The notes: generated by a model from the letters alone, not told the origin. A stretch of 64,000 bases of DNA from Batillaria attramentaria (GCA_018292915.2 JACVVK020000289.1:589501-653500), one strand, 5' to 3'; shown: positions 1 through 11,182, counted from the stretch's first letter. Program-made: numbers and translations.

Positions 1-403
1 ACCCACCCTCCCATTACACACTACAGGGATATCCCTCCCCCCCCCTCCCCCATTGAAAATCGGCCCCATAATCGTCGACAGTGACATTACTTGAGTAACA
101 ACAACAACACCACCACCACCACCAACAACAACAACTGAGCTCACAGCTCTATAGAAAACGCAGCCACGAGGACGTGATCGGTTACTGATTACCAACATAA
201 CCAACGTACCTCAGAAGCAACACCTGTCGTGTTTGAGGTTTTTGTTCGTTAGTATTTTTTTTATTTTGATTGTTAAGCCCCCGCTCACGAAGCAGGAAAG
301 GGGGTTAGTGGGTGCGTGTTGGACTGATTTACTTCGCCGCGCTTTGAGCCTATTTAGAAATCCGGCATAGAGGTAAAGTGCAAATTATTATTATTATTAC
401 TTC

Positions 404-474
<71 letters not shown>
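404..474. repeat. (TG)n microsatellite
   Basis: Uninterrupted TG tract of about 70 bases. The matching tract in the right arm is (CA)n at about 29277-29346. Open reading frames across such tracts encode only Cys-Val or Thr-His repeats and are not genes. The stretch before it (1-400) is low-complexity and AT-rich flank with no gene. Confidence 0.95.
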
Positions 475-475
<1 letters not shown>

Positions 476-614
476 ACAGGGCACTGCCCGTAGCGCAGGA
501 GACTAGTCATACGAGATGTGCGAGACCCCCCACCCCACCCCATCCCCCCACCATCCCCAACACCATCCCCACCCCAGGCCGCTTCACAGCCACCGCCCTC
601 GCATCCTACAGTAG

Positions 615-648
<34 letters not shown>

Positions 649-2310
649 CTCTCGAACCAAGCCAATGATGACGACCTCGACCTTTTGCCACAACACACAC
701 ACATACACCCGTCCCTCCCCCACGCCGTCCCCGACACCCCACAACACCAAAGAACGGGGAGGGGAGGGGGCTACTGGGGAGGAACATGCAAAATAAAATG
801 AGCAGTAATCATCTGAATGAAATAACACTGGAGAGAGACAGAGACAGAGAAAGATCACTGACATGCGTTGGCCTGCTGAGGTGCACGTGCCGTCCGGATG
901 GACTGTATACGTCACATTGCTGTGACGCACAATTTTGGTGAGTTGTTTACCTGAAATGTCGGTTCTTGTCTGTGACATGATTGGTCAGTTTCAAAGTCTT
1001 GAAGTTGACGTCACACGTAGACGGACATCGCAACTATTGATAGGGGTGAGAGGACTACCCAACAGGAACAAGAAATTTCTTTTGTTTCTTGTTTCCAGCA
1101 AGCTGCTTCTCAAAAGGGCTGAACAGCGCAGTTTCCACTATTTCATTTGCAAAACTGACATACCTACTGGTGCTTGTCTTTTTGCAGACCACTGTGGCGG
1201 AGTTCATTGACCCCCTTCAATTTGCGTACAGGAGAGATCGTGGTGTGGATGATGCAGTTTTACATGTTTTACACAATATATACTCTCATCTAGATAAGCC
1301 AGGCACTTCCATACGCCTCATGTCTTTCGATTTTTTCCTCTGCTTTTAATACCATCCAACCTCACCTGCTTGCAAACAAACTTGGAAGAATGAATGTACC
1401 TGTTTTTACTATTCTTTGGATTTTAGACTATTTGACAAACCGACCGCAGTATGTCAGACTGGGCTGGGACTTAAATCTGATGTGTTGTACACAAATACCG
1501 GCGGGCCCCAAGGAACGTGCCTCTCACCATTTTTGTTCTCGCTCTACACGGCCGACTGCAGGACAAATGACGATGACTGTCTACTGGACAAATACGCAGA
1601 CGACACGGCACTGACGGGACGGATGACAGGCGACGACGACACGCACTACAGACATGAGATAGAGCGATTTGTGGAATGGTGTGATCAAAATTTCCTCGAG
1701 TTGAATGTTGGGAAAACAAAAGAAATGGTGATTGATTTTCGCAGAAATAAATCTGTGCCTGCTCCACTCACCATCAAAGGGGAGCAAGTGGAGAGGGTAG
1801 ACAAATACAAATATCTAGGTGTAACGATTGACAAGACTCTGAGTTGGAGGGACAACACTGACAGCATCATAAAAAAGACGAACTCCAGGATGTACTGTCT
1901 CCGCAAGCTGAAATCTTTTAATGTGAACTCAGATATTTTACAGACTTTTTACACCGCTACCATCTCCAGTGTCGTTACTTTCTCATCTGTGTGTTGGGGT
2001 GGGAACCTGTGTGACACAGACAGGAACAAACTGGAGAAGATTATCAAGAAAGCAGGCGGGGTGGTGGGGAGGGGTCAGGAGAGTTTTGCGGACAGTCTTG
2101 AGAAATCTGTACAAAAAAAGGCAGCAAAGATTATGACGGACTGTAGTCATCCGCTCTGGCACGTTTTCGACGCGCTGGTGATAGAGCGAAGCGGCCGCCT
2201 CAGGGCCCCTCTAGTTAAAACCACTCGCTATGCGAACTCTTTTCTACCCTCGGCCGTTCGCTCGATCAACAGCAAGAGTCGGACATCATGCAGATAGTCT
2301 GTGACTGCGG

Positions 2311-2318
2311 TGTGTGTG

Positions 2319-2371
<53 letters not shown>
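2311..2371. repeat. (TG)n microsatellite in LINE 3' region
   Basis: A TG tract between the RT stop codon and the TTGA tail. It is present but shorter in the right-arm copy (26537-26578). Confidence 0.9.
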
Positions 2372-2374
<3 letters not shown>

Positions 2375-2546
2375 GAGGGGGGGTGTATAATATATATAGT
2401 CTGTGATATACGTGATAATTTATGTGATGTGTGTTATGGTGATAATTTGTTTTTTTTTAATGTTTTATGTCTCTTTTAAGAACTCTTTTATGTCCTGTTT
2501 GTATGTTACCGGCAGACATTTAATTTCCCGGAAGGGATTAATAAAG

Positions 2547-2547
<1 letters not shown>

Positions 2548-2622
<75 letters not shown>
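2548..2622 (+). repeat. (TTGA)n tail of the LINE
   Basis: About 18 TTGA units directly after the AATAAAG of the retrotransposon 3' end, typical of LINEs with microsatellite tails. The right-arm copy keeps only about six units (26333-26356). Confidence 0.9.
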
Positions 2623-2626
<4 letters not shown>

Positions 2627-2837
2627 GTGAAACGCACTGAAGCTCTGTGTGTAAAGACTGTTTAAAACGTTCTGTTGTGAGTTGTTCAGAGGAAATGTTC
2701 CAATCCTCTGACCCCATTAGCGTTCACCCCACCTGGCTTTTACATGAACTGTGCCTGCTGTTGTTTGTTTTTGTTCTTGGTGTGTGTATACAGGCCCGTG
2801 CATGTGTGTCTTTTATTTTGCTGTTTTTAGTTTTGCT

Positions 2838-3230
2838 TTTAATAATAATAATAATAATGAGGATTTGTCTGGCGCCCAACCTCCTGCTGGAGCTCTGGGC
2901 GCCTCACAATAGTAGGGTGGAGATACAGTACATACATACATATGAAATATGTCACATTACATACAGTTACACATGATATACACGTCACATACACGTTACA
3001 TACACACAGCTATGATACATCCTGACACGACAACCTAAAATGACAATGATGATAGCAGTGATGATAAAGAAGTTAGTCTGTATAATATTGCCGGAAGAAA
3101 TAAGACTTTAAAGCGACTTTAAAAGAGTCCGTTGACCAGTATGGCGAACATGGGCAGGCAGGCTGTTCCAAATGACTGGACCGTGGTATAGCAATGCTCG
3201 CTGACCTAGTGTTTTCGATTTAACCTGTGG
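2838..3230 (-). mobile_element. CR1/L2-like LINE 3' end, left-arm copy
   Basis: On the minus strand the sequence reads like a LINE C-terminus (GPVIWNSLPAHVR) and ends in a tail of repeated ATT. The frame is broken. Right-arm partner is at 25730-26117 on plus. It is 5'-truncated and inactive. Confidence 0.65.
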
Positions 3231-3292
3231 AATGCGTAGGATGCGGGTGTCAGCAGTTTTTATTTTTGGTTTGCTCTTTCTTAACACGAACA

Positions 3293-3480
3293 GGGGAGCC
3301 GGGACAGCCGAATGGTAGAGCGTTCAACTTTCAATGCTCGGGTCGTGAGTTCGAATCCCAGCTCGGGCCAAATACTTGTGCTGGCCTTTTACTCGTTGCC
3401 CCGTCATTGATACAGTATCACCCATACGTGGTGGAAAAGGACGTTAAGCTCCCAAACACCCACCCACCCACCCTCCCACC
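3293..3480 (+). mobile_element. tRNA-derived SINE (family 1), complete, left arm
   Basis: It starts GGGGAGCCGGGACAGCCGAA with a pol III A box (GCCGAATGGTAGAGCG) and a B box (AGTTCGAATCCC), followed by a non-tRNA body and a CACCC-rich tail. It is flanked by perfect 13-bp target site duplications CTTAACACGAACA at 3280-3292 and 3481-3493, giving an element of 188 bp. Confidence 0.9.
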
Positions 3481-3493
3481 CTTAACACGAACA

Positions 3494-4757
3494 ACAGTGT
3501 ATGCTGATACGGTACCATCATTGTTAACCAATATCGTGCTCACCGGATATGCATAAGGTGTGGAGGTTTTGGTTTTGGAATTAGTTTTGATAACAATGCC
3601 AGTTCTGTAAATGGTATGAATGTGTTTGTTGCTTCTGTTGGCAATTTTAACAAAAATAATTTAGTGTGTGCATGTGTAATTCCAGTCTTTTTTTAGTTGG
3701 TTTTAGTGTGTGTCGGTGTTTTTATTTCATTTTTTACTTTATTTTTTATTTTACAAATTTTATTTGTCATTATATGCGTGGTTTGCATGCATTTTAGCGT
3801 TGCCTTATTATAAATTGTATTCTTGTATGAATGTGTTTGTGTATACATTTCAGATTTTAGTCTTAGTTTTAAATTGTTTTTAATGTTTGTGTCTGTTCTT
3901 ATGTGCGATTTGCTTCTTTTTTTAATACTAGTACTTAAACTTGCTGGGACATCATCATGTCTTAAACAATGTCTTTAGTTTTTAAATCTTTTTTTGTTTT
4001 TGTTTTTCTTTCTCTTTTTTTTTAATTCCTCTTTTGACCAACCTTTTGGCTGTCACAGCTATACAAAAATGCAGGATTTTCTCTTTTCTTTCTGTCAGTA
4101 CGATCCTCTTACATTTTTGTTTGTTTGTTCTCTTTGTCTGTTTTCTTATTCCATGATGTTGAACACCGCATGACACTGGCATATGACAATGGTTTACATT
4201 GTAATGTGCACAGTCTCAGCTATTGCCATACTCGCCAGATGTGCATTCTATTGAAGGTGGCCTGTCAAATAATTATATTTCGTTTGATTCGTTTTCAGTT
4301 TCTACATCGTTTATGGTCTTAACAAATGCCATTTTTGGGGTCAAATCGTGTCTCTTTGCATGTGTTTGTTTCTGTGGACATTTAAAAGATTTTTTTAATG
4401 TGTGTTTATGTGGATGCGGTTTTATATTTAAGAGTTACGAGGGAAAAGTGTACGAGCTAAGAAAAATCGTCTTATTAAAATTTTAATTGTGAGTTTGTGT
4501 AGTTCCTTTTTTTTCTTTTTCTTTTTTGATTATTTTGAAGTTTAAAACTGGACAAACAATGTTTGTGTGGGGGAATGTTTCTCATTACATATACATTTTC
4601 GAACTTATTAATTTGTCATTTTCTAATGTGTTTGGTGCTTTCATACGTTCCATTTTTATGTGTTTATATGGATGGGTTTTTTAATTACAAGTTTTGAATT
4701 CAAAAAGATTTTAGTTGTCTAGAATGTATATGTTTGTGTTTGTGAGGGTGCATTTTA

Positions 4758-4832
<75 letters not shown>

Positions 4833-5205
4833 ATTCATTTATCATATTTAATTTTTTGTATCACTTTTCAAATGTAATTTGTAAGTTTCCAGACTTGCCT
4901 AAGTTACATGTACACTCTCATTCTCATCGACGGATGATCTGTTTTTGTCATTTATATATTGCCAGTCCTTCACATCATCAGTGATTTCACCTTATGTCGT
5001 GTGTGTTGTGTGTTTTAGGAAAGTTTTCACTGGTCGTTTTCAAGCTGTGAATGTTGAACCTTGCAATGAACCTTGCATGTTGTGAATGTTGAACCTTGCA
5101 TTCTGGAATACCGCTGGCATTGTGTTTAAGATTATTAATCTAGTTTTGTTTTTGTTTTGTAGCAATGTATTTATAAAGCCTCCTAAAGCTGTGCATTGTT
5201 TTTAA
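3494..5205. other. AT-rich intergenic stretch, no gene seen
   Basis: T-rich sequence with poly-T runs and a long (TG)n at about 4762-4829. Short internal similarity exists between 4370-4490 and 4610-4740 (an old local duplication). Frames are short and not protein-like. The inverted partner is 23626-25457. Confidence 0.6.
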
Positions 5206-5460
5206 CCCTTTTTTTCAAGATTCAAACGACTTTATTGTGTCCATCAAGAACAAAACTGTTGTTTAGTTCAGGGACATGAATAGATAAAATAAGGGTTAAT
5301 ATTGAAAGGCAGCTTCACTATGTATGACTAATATCAGACGAGCAAACTAAAACTGATAGGAAAGGACACAATGCATAAAATTGACTGATTCACCACTAAT
5401 TTACCAACTCAATAGACTGAGCTCATAATACTGGTGGTTAAAAGTAGAAATTATCATGTT
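5206..5460 (-). mobile_element. Retroposon 3'-end fragment, left-arm copy
   Basis: About 250 bp present in both arms (partner 23378-23622) but absent from the A2-linked copy, where the flanks join at about 16380-16395. On minus it ends in an AATAAAGTCGTTTGAATC-type 3' end, like a polyadenylated retroposon. No coding sequence is left. Confidence 0.5.
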
Positions 5461-5842
5461 TGAAAAGCGGAACCGTGAAGACACTATATGTTATGGTACA
5501 AAGTGAAATGATATTACTATGAGTCCTTTGAAGCTTTGCAGAAGGTGCCTGGTTTCAGAGTTTTTCTCCGGGGACTCCGGTTTCTCTGGTGCTTAGAAGC
5601 ATACACATGGTCTTTGGTGTTAATCCATGTTGGCCAGGCTTTACCGAGTGCTAGACTTGGTACACCACTGACACGCAGAATTTTAAAATACACTGCTTTT
5701 TTTTTGTCCCCTTTTGGGAATCGATGAAGCACGTTACTTTGCTTTGATTTGACTTGATGAGTTAATGGTGTCTGTATGTTTGCACTACCTTGGTTTCAGG
5801 AACAACTTCTTTGAGTTATTTCTATCTTGATGTTTTCCTGTG

Positions 5843-5939
5843 ACACACACACACACACACACACACGTGCATGCACGCATACACACACACGCACACACTG
5901 ACACACACGCACACACTGACACACACACACTGACACTCT

Positions 5940-5970
<31 letters not shown>
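5843..5970. repeat. (CA)n and (GA)n microsatellites
   Basis: Adjacent CA-rich and GA-rich tracts. Right-arm partner is the long CT tract plus TG tract at 22766-22990, which is much longer there. Confidence 0.9.
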
Positions 5971-5973
<3 letters not shown>

Positions 5974-6094
5974 ATAACTATTACTATTATTGTAAACAGT
6001 ATTTCTGCTGAAATTCCAAAGCTGGATGGTCTCAATGTTGCAAATGATATGCGACAAATGTGAGCGAGCGTGATGACGCAGGTACTGTGATGAA

Positions 6095-6195
6095 AAAATG
6101 AAATGAAATGAAATGAAACGAAACTTTATTTGTCAACGGTAAAAGACATTGGTCTAGTAGTCCCGTTTTCAGCCTTGTCGTTGCTAATGCTACGC
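6095..6195 (-). mobile_element. Short retroposon with (CATTT)n tail, left arm
   Basis: On minus it ends AATAAAGTTTCG followed by CATTT repeats. The same kind of 3' end occurs at 22444-22551, 30445-30540, 34830-34935 and, with a GTTC tail, 44520-44645. This looks like one SINE or LINE-tail family with a variable microsatellite tail. Confidence 0.55.
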
Positions 6196-6204
6196 ACGCA
6201 CGCA

Positions 6205-6223
6205 CGCACGCACACACGCACGT

Positions 6224-6292
<69 letters not shown>
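6205..6292. repeat. (CA)n microsatellite
   Basis: CA tract with ACGC repeats at its left end. Partner tract in the right arm is at about 22394-22460. The sequence from here to 7500 (6300-7500) is unique in character, matches 21160-22390 inverted, and shows no convincing gene. Confidence 0.9.
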
Positions 6293-6294
<2 letters not shown>

Positions 6295-7654
6295 CGTTGT
6301 CTAACCACGGACGGACGTAGGCACGACACACAAACAGTACATAGAAAAAGAAAACAAGAGTCCGAAGATGATGACGTCATTTTATTGTCCGTAGGACAAT
6401 CAAACAGAGCCGTTTATACCGAAATCATTCCACTCACGCGGGTTTTTTTTGTTTTTGTTTTTTTGTTTTTCTTCACGAAACGCTTTTTCTTGGAAACATT
6501 TGGTCAGCACGGCGACTGTTTGCGTCCTCTGAAAATGAAAACAACCATATGTAACACAAATATTTAGCCAAGTAAGAAACACGGCTGATCCCAGCCAAAA
6601 ATGTCTACTTTCTCGGGTGCACCACCCAAGGAGAAAAGCCGTTTTCGATAACTGAAATCCAGCAGTCTAATAAATTTTACTCAACCTTGAAAGTAGACAG
6701 GATATACGGTTTCGAAAGAACCCGCTTGTTGCAAAAGGTTTTTCGAAATTGGCCGCTAGTCTAATACATGACGGCAGCATTCTAATGAGTAGTCTCCCGT
6801 GCATACATAGACCCGCAGCAATCAATCATTTTTCGCGGCAGCTTTGTGCTCCGCCGCGAAAAATGCATGCTTGTTGCGGTAAGGGAGATTACTCATGCAG
6901 GTCATCTCGAAACAGGCCGAGAATGTGCTGGTGCTGGTGAATGCGACAGTTTTCACCGCTTCTGTGCACACTGTGAAATAACACGGGGGCCTCAAAGTTG
7001 TTCGCAACTGTCCACTTTCCTTGTCACCGAGTAGTTTGATTTTTTCCTTCTTAGGCATTACTAAGCTCCGCGCGGTTTCGGTTAGCCCGAGATGGCGTCG
7101 TCGCGGGGACCAAGAGTAGCGTTAAGGCCCCGGAACGGGAATGGTCTAATAGTGTGTCACTCATGAATGTGTTAAACACGGGCTAATTCCATCTTTGCTA
7201 TGTCAACACGTTTTGGAACACTTTCCCTAGTGTGTCCCGGTCCGTCTGTTCGCTCGAAATACTCTACGTTGATAATTAGTACAGCTCTGAATGCGATACA
7301 ATGTTGTTTACACTTTGCACGATCAGTCGGACATTCAAATTCTACGACAGTTGTTACACTACTGGAGCGCTCAGCGTGGTCGCCGCGTCGCCGAGAACGT
7401 TTCTGCTGGTGCGGTGCCAGCCTTCCAGACGCTGTCACTGTCCAGGTGTCTAAATGGTGCGATGATAGATACCACGAAAACAGCTCAGAACGAGGTGTGA
7501 GCATAAAAAATTAATGGTAGCCTTAGCCCCTTTAACAGGATGACGTTGTTGAAGTTAAACCTTATGCAAGCCGCTTCCCCCCCCCCCCACCCCCTCCAAA
7601 AAAAAAAAAAAAAAAAAGTTCTTGCTGTGCTTATGAAAATAAGCCTGTGACGTA

Positions 7655-7752
7655 TGCATAAATGTACTGGGCCCGCATGTAAAAGTCAGGGTTAGGGAGT
7701 TTAGCCCCGGGTTAAAGTCTAACCTCGAACTAAACTAGCTCTAGGTGGGCGA
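7655..7752. mobile_element. Half MITE (GGGCCCGTATGTAAAAGTC family) beside A1
   Basis: About 95 bp matching one half of the complete element at 31659-31938, starting at the GGGCCC terminal motif and ending within the CTAGAGCTAG block. It lies just beyond the A1 polyadenylation signal. Equivalent copies sit beyond A2 (about 12080-12165) and A3 (about 20965-21040). Confidence 0.6.
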
Positions 7753-7758
7753 CTGGAG

Positions 7759-7764
7759 TTTATT
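7759..7764 (-). terminator. A1 polyadenylation signal
   Basis: AATAAA on the minus strand, about 170 bp beyond the A1 stop codon, conserved in A2 and A3. Confidence 0.75.
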
Positions 7765-7934
7765 TGTCCCTCCTGCGCATGGCTGGTATATATCTATAAT
7801 TTACACCCCTGTAACGGGCGAACTACACCAATTGACTGAACTAAGCGCTAGTGACAGTTATCAGGCAAGAGACTGTAGCATCGGCTAGTGTGTATGAACA
7901 TATCTTACTATGCGGTCTACTCTAGTTTGTCCAG

Positions 7935-8144
7935 TTAGCAGCCTGGTGGTGGTGGTGGTGGGCGAGGGCAGCAGTCTGGAATGTCGGCGGGTGGGGGTGG
8001 TGGGCACTCGCCATCTGCTGGTGGTTCGCCAGTGGGCGGTGGTGGGCAACCCTCGCAGCCCTCTGGGGGAGGAGGCGGGGGTCCGCGGTTGGCATTGGCA
8101 ATGGCCACAGCCACCAGCAGGAGAAGTACGGCAGTCTTCATCAT
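7935..8144 (-). CDS. A1: secreted proline-rich six-cysteine protein, 69 aa
   Basis: The family is not recognised. The protein opens with two Met codons and a hydrophobic signal peptide (MMKTAVLLLLVAVAIANA, cleavage likely after ANA or close to it). The mature part of about 51 residues is dominated by runs of 4-6 prolines and has six cysteines spaced C-x2-C-x13-C-x10-CC-x9-C, so three disulfides are possible. It has acidic residues (EGCEG, ADGE, ADIPD) and almost no basic ones. The start is the first of two adjacent ATGs, the only Met pair just before the signal peptide. The coding region lies in one exon after an intron of about 0.7 kb. The protein sequence is the same in A2 and A3. An extracellular or glandular structural peptide is plausible. 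The function is not inferable. Confidence 0.75.
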   Translation of the reverse strand: MMKTAVLLLLVAVAIANANRGPPPPPPEGCEGCPPPPTGEPPADGECPPPPPADIPDCCPRPPPPPPGC

Positions 8145-8169
8145 TCTGATTGGATGAACCTGGACGGAG

Positions 8170-8259
8170 ATATTTGATGATAATAATAATAATCGTAGTA
8201 ATAGTAACAATGACGACGAGGACGACGAGGACGAGGACGGCGAAGACGACGACGACGAC

Positions 8260-8290
<31 letters not shown>

Positions 8291-8358
8291 GCGTTTGTGG
8301 TGAATGAATCTATATGTTGCAAGCAGTCAGGAGAACTGCAGGCGGAATGCCCTTGTAG

Positions 8359-8452
<94 letters not shown>
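8170..8452. repeat. Trinucleotide and (CA)n tracts in A1 intron 1
   Basis: On the gene's strand a (TG)n tract is followed by about 75 bp of new sequence and then a run of TCA, CGT and CTC-type trinucleotides ending about 20 bp before the start codon. The same arrangement stands upstream of A2 and A3. It lies inside intron 1 or an untranslated part of exon 2. Confidence 0.8.
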
Positions 8453-8854
8453 AGCAGCACACACACATGCACTCGCTCATCCGTTCGCCATTCTCTCGCA
8501 CACTCCCACGTCATTCATTGTCACGGTCACCGTATCTTGTAAAACAATGGGTCCGGTCGAACCAAGATTTTCGTACTTGGGTCTGACCCTTTGATTTTAC
8601 AAAACGACCCTCTCAATTTGACAGAGAGGGTCAAAGTGACCCTCAGTTTTGAAAGCTGTAAAGAACACTGTGGTTGATGAAAAAACAAAAGTTAGGTCAC
8701 AAGATTTTAAACATCCATTTCCAAAACCTATTCACAAAATCACAGGTTTACTAGAAACTTTCCCGAAAAGTATTACTATTGGGAGTATAGCCGTTGTACA
8801 TGAGTCTATCGCAAAGAAAAATACTAAGGACACGGAGCGGTCCCGTCTACTCAC

Positions 8855-8897
8855 CTCTGTTGATCGAGCAGAAGGCTGGTTTCTGGAAGATGGTTGG
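8855..8897 (-). other. A1 exon 1 (non-coding)
   Basis: Starts about 25-30 bp after the TATA box and ends ATCAACAGAG followed by the splice donor GTGAGT on minus. It has no ATG. The same exon occurs at A2, A3 and, more diverged, B1 and B2. The transcription start is estimated from TATA spacing. Confidence 0.7.
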
Positions 8898-8919
8898 TCA
8901 GGACTAGGGATGGACGCCC

Positions 8920-8965
8920 CTTTTATACTCTGTCCAGCACTCCTACACAGGTGTCGAGAGCACGT
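8920..8965 (-). promoter_or_regulatory. A1 core promoter
   Basis: TATAAAAG on minus at 8920-8927, preceded upstream by the GGACAGAG block and an E-box in AGCACGTGCT at about 8960. In A1 the base after TATAAAAGGG is G (GGCGTCC), where A2 and A3 have GACGTCC. Confidence 0.8.
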
Positions 8966-8989
8966 GCTGGAAGTAAAGGTGACGTAATG

Positions 8990-9650
8990 ATGAAACGGAA
9001 AACAAAGGCTTCGTTGAACTGAACCGAAACATAAAACAATGGATCATTCTTTTGATTGAGTTGGCAGTTTTTTTGTTGTTTTTTTTTCTCAGCTCGTCGA
9101 TTTTTTTTGCTTGGTTGGGGGGTGGGGGGTGGAGGAGAGGGGGTAGGGGGAGGTGGCATTCGTCGATTTTCGCTCAGCGAGGAGGGGACGGAGGATTGGG
9201 GGGGGGGGGGGGCGCACTCCAGCACTCCAACACAAACGTTGAGGGCACGTGCTGGAGGTAATGATACGTTATGGTGAAATGGAAAACAAAGGGTTTATTG
9301 AACTTGAACATAAAAACAATGGATCCTTATTTTGACTGAGTTGGCAGTTGTTGTTTTTTTTTTGTTTTGTTTTTTTAGCTCGTCGATGTTTTTACTGAGG
9401 GGGGGGGGGGAGGAGGGGGCGCCCGTCGATGTCCGCTCAGAGGAGGGGTGGGAGGTGGGGGGGGGGGTCCACCAACCGGTAAATCGGACAATGGAGAAGC
9501 TAAAAGCTCAATCACGAAAGGGGGTGGGGGGGGGGGGAGGGAGGGAGGGCTTCCACTGGCGGGGGGAGCTTCACGTGGAGGGGGGCCTAAAGGGTCAAAA
9601 ATGTCAAAACTTGTCAACTTTCTCCAAAACTGGTACAGCACAATAATTAC
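8990..9650. promoter_or_regulatory. A1 upstream region: repeated promoter module with G/C tracts
   Basis: On minus this holds a second copy of the promoter-proximal sequence (GATCCATTG...TTCAATGAAGCC...CCAGCACGTG...GGAGTGCTGGAGTGC), but with long homopurine/homopyrimidine tracts in place of the TATA box. The A2 and A3 upstream regions have the same design (10190-10700 and 19080-19760). It is not coding, although proline- or glycine-rich frames run through it. Confidence 0.6.
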
Positions 9651-9742
9651 ACGGCGTTGACAAGGTCAGCATACAGTGTACTGTTTTGCCTGTAAGTCCC
9701 TACGGTAAAAGAATAAGTGATTTTAAAAAGTGTGTAGAATTC

Positions 9743-9822
9743 TACACTGTCAGGATTTGAACATGCAACGTTCTGATCGCGAGAACGGGACACTTAACCA
9801 CTGAGCTAAGAGCTCGAGAGGA
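9743..9822 (-). mobile_element. tRNA-like element, left arm
   Basis: On minus: TAGCTCAGTGGTTAAG as A box and TGTTCAAATCCTG as B box, about 75 bp in all. Partner at 18684-18762 on plus. It sits in a repeated segment and the arms of a true tRNA do not pair well, so it is taken as a tRNA-derived repeat. Confidence 0.55.
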
Positions 9823-9928
9823 GAATTAGAAATCAACAGACTTTGTGACTTCATTATACGTGATCGCAGCCCCTTCTTGGGTTACTGACTAACTACTAGC
9901 ATGGGAACATGACCAACACAGCACTGCC

Positions 9929-10150
9929 TTTGTTTCACTCCTCTCCCGGATGCCGAGTTTGACGACCAGCACGTGCCTGAAGAAGTACTAGCACAGCCAA
10001 TCAGCACTTTAGTCATAACGCACGTGCTTGAGACTGTGGTGATCCCAGACCTCAGTATTGGCTTCAGACATCTGTCATTTTTGTTTTATGGAGGGGTGGG
10101 GGGGGGGGGGATATGAGGGTCGGGGGAGGAGGGGAGAGGAGTGAAACAAA
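9929..10150. repeat. Inverted repeat near the left-arm inner edge
   Basis: CCTTTGTTTCACTCCTCTCC at about 9929 recurs inverted at about 10130-10150 with about 180 bp between, at the point where arm similarity ends. It may mark the original inversion joint. Confidence 0.5.
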
Positions 10151-10189
10151 GGCCACCTGTTGTGATTGAGCTTTTAGCTTAATTCCCCC

Positions 10190-10700
10190 TTGTCCGATTT
10201 ACCCCCCACCTCTCACCCCTCCTCTGAGCGAGACATCGACAGGCGCCTCCTCCCCCCCCCCCCCCCCCAGCCATCCCCAGTGAAAAACATCATCGACGAG
10301 CTAAAAAAAATAACAAACAAAAAAAAAAACCTGCCGACTCAGTCAAAAGAAGGATCCATTGTTTTTATGTTCTAGTTCAATGAAGCCTTTCTTTTCCATT
10401 TCACACCATTACGTATCATTACCTCCAGCACGTGGTCTCAACGTTTGTCTTGGAGTGCTTGAGTGCGCCCCCCCCCCCACACCCCCCACCCCCCCACCCC
10501 TCTCCTCCGTCCCCTCCTCGCTGAACGAAAATCGACGAGTGCCACCTCCCCCTACCCCCTCTCCTCCACACCCCCCCTCCACCTCCTCCCCCAGCAAAAA
10601 ATCGACGAGCTGAGAAAAGAAAAAAAAAAAACAACAACTGCCAACTCACTCAAAAGAATGATCCATTGTTTTAAGTTTCGGTTCAGTTCAATGAAGCCTT
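10190..10700 (+). promoter_or_regulatory. A2 upstream region: distal promoter module
   Basis: Corresponds to 19190-19745 upstream of A3. The distal module has GATCCATTG, TTCAATGAAGCC, an E-box (CCAGCACGTGG at about 10428) and GGAGTGCTTGAGTGCG, then C-rich tracts. It is followed by the proximal copy that leads into the TATA box. Confidence 0.6.
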
Positions 10701-10724
10701 TGTTTTCCGTTTCATCATTACGTC

Positions 10725-10785
10725 ACCGTTACCAGCAGCACGTGCTCTCAACATCTGTGCAGGAGTGCTGGACAGAGTATAAAAG
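10725..10785 (+). promoter_or_regulatory. A2 core promoter
   Basis: ATTACGTCA-type CRE-like site at about 10716, E-box AGCACGTGCT at about 10737, the GGAGTGCTGGACAGAG block, then TATAAAAG at 10778-10785. The same order of sites is found at A3 and B1. Confidence 0.85.
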
Positions 10786-10808
10786 GGACGTCCATCCCTA
10801 GTCCTGAC

Positions 10809-10850
10809 CAACCATCTTTCAGAGACCAGCCTTCTGCTCGATCAACAGAG
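10809..10850 (+). other. A2 exon 1 (non-coding)
   Basis: Short 5' untranslated exon ending GATCAACAGAG before donor GTGAGT at 10851. The start is estimated from the TATA box. No ATG inside. Confidence 0.75.
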
Positions 10851-11097
10851 GTGAGTAGACGGGACCACTCCGTGTCCTTAGTATTTTCTTTGCGACAGAC
10901 TCATGTAGAACGGCTATACTCCCAATGGTAATGCTTTTCGGGAAAGTTTCTGGTAAAACTGTGATTTTGTGAATGAGTTTTGGAAATGGATGTTTAAAAT
11001 CTTGTGACCTAACTTTTTTATCTTTTTTTTTTTTCTTTTCATCAACCAAAGTGGCCTTTACAGTTTTCAAAACTGAGGGTCATTTTGACCCTCTCTG

Positions 11098-11182
11098 TCA
11101 AATTCTGAAATCTCTGCGTCAGATTCTGAAATCTCTGCGTCAGATTCTGAAATCTCTGCGTCAGATTCTGAAATCTCTGCGT
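11098..11182. repeat. 21-bp tandem repeat in A2 intron 1
   Basis: TCTGAAATCTCTGCGTCAGAT-type units repeated four times. Absent from A1 and A3 introns, which here have a GAGGGTC inverted pair instead. Confidence 0.85.

Larger units (their letters stand above)
1190..2622 (+). mobile_element. 5'-truncated Rex1/Babar-like LINE, left-arm copy
   Basis: The reading frame encodes the middle and C-terminal part of a non-LTR reverse transcriptase. Visible motifs are FIDPLQFAYRRDRGVDDAV, the TGGPQGT block, the catalytic KYADDTALT and FVEWCDQNFLELNVGKTKEM. The N-terminal RT motifs and the endonuclease are missing. Relative to the right-arm copy there is one extra T near 1326-1334 and one lost G near 1470, which throw the frame off and restore it. 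It ends in AATAAAG followed by a TTGA repeat tail of about 75 bases. Upstream limit is approximate. Clade assignment rests on motif resemblance only. Confidence 0.8.
1..10085. repeat. Left arm of large inverted duplication (contains A1)
   Basis: Read in reverse complement, this stretch matches 18420-29826 in the same order throughout: Rex1-like RT fragment, CR1 tail, SINE, AT-rich segment, retroposon tail, gene A and its promoter, GC-rich promoter upstream region and a tRNA-like element. The match is near-identical over long stretches, with most differences in microsatellites and homopolymers. It starts at base 1, so the arm may extend left of the window. The inner edge is near 10085, where the match passes into a G-rich tract. 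Confidence 0.9.

Noticed and set aside
406..801. Frames of Cys-Val or Thr-His repeats across CA/TG tracts here and in some thirty other places
   Set aside because: Pure products of dinucleotide repeats, open in several frames on both strands, with no start context or conservation.
3293..3480. Functional tRNA at the head of SINE family 1
   Set aside because: It is one of many copies with target duplications and a non-tRNA body.
7935..8144. Family A as a venom-type cysteine peptide
   Set aside because: The cysteine order C-C-C-CC-C with long proline runs is not a framework I can assign, and there is no propeptide or cleavage site. Left as unknown secreted protein.
7910..8149. 79-residue frame on the opposite strand of gene A (also at 11625-11864 and 20508-20747)
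   Set aside because: Antisense shadow of the A coding region. It has no signal, domain or promoter, and its conservation follows from that of A.
9332..9646. Glycine- or proline-rich frames in the A upstream regions
   Set aside because: They come from homopurine/homopyrimidine tracts, are open on both strands and change frame between copies.
9743..9822. A true tRNA gene
   Set aside because: A and B boxes fit, but the stems pair poorly, it lies in a repeated segment, and no terminator run follows.
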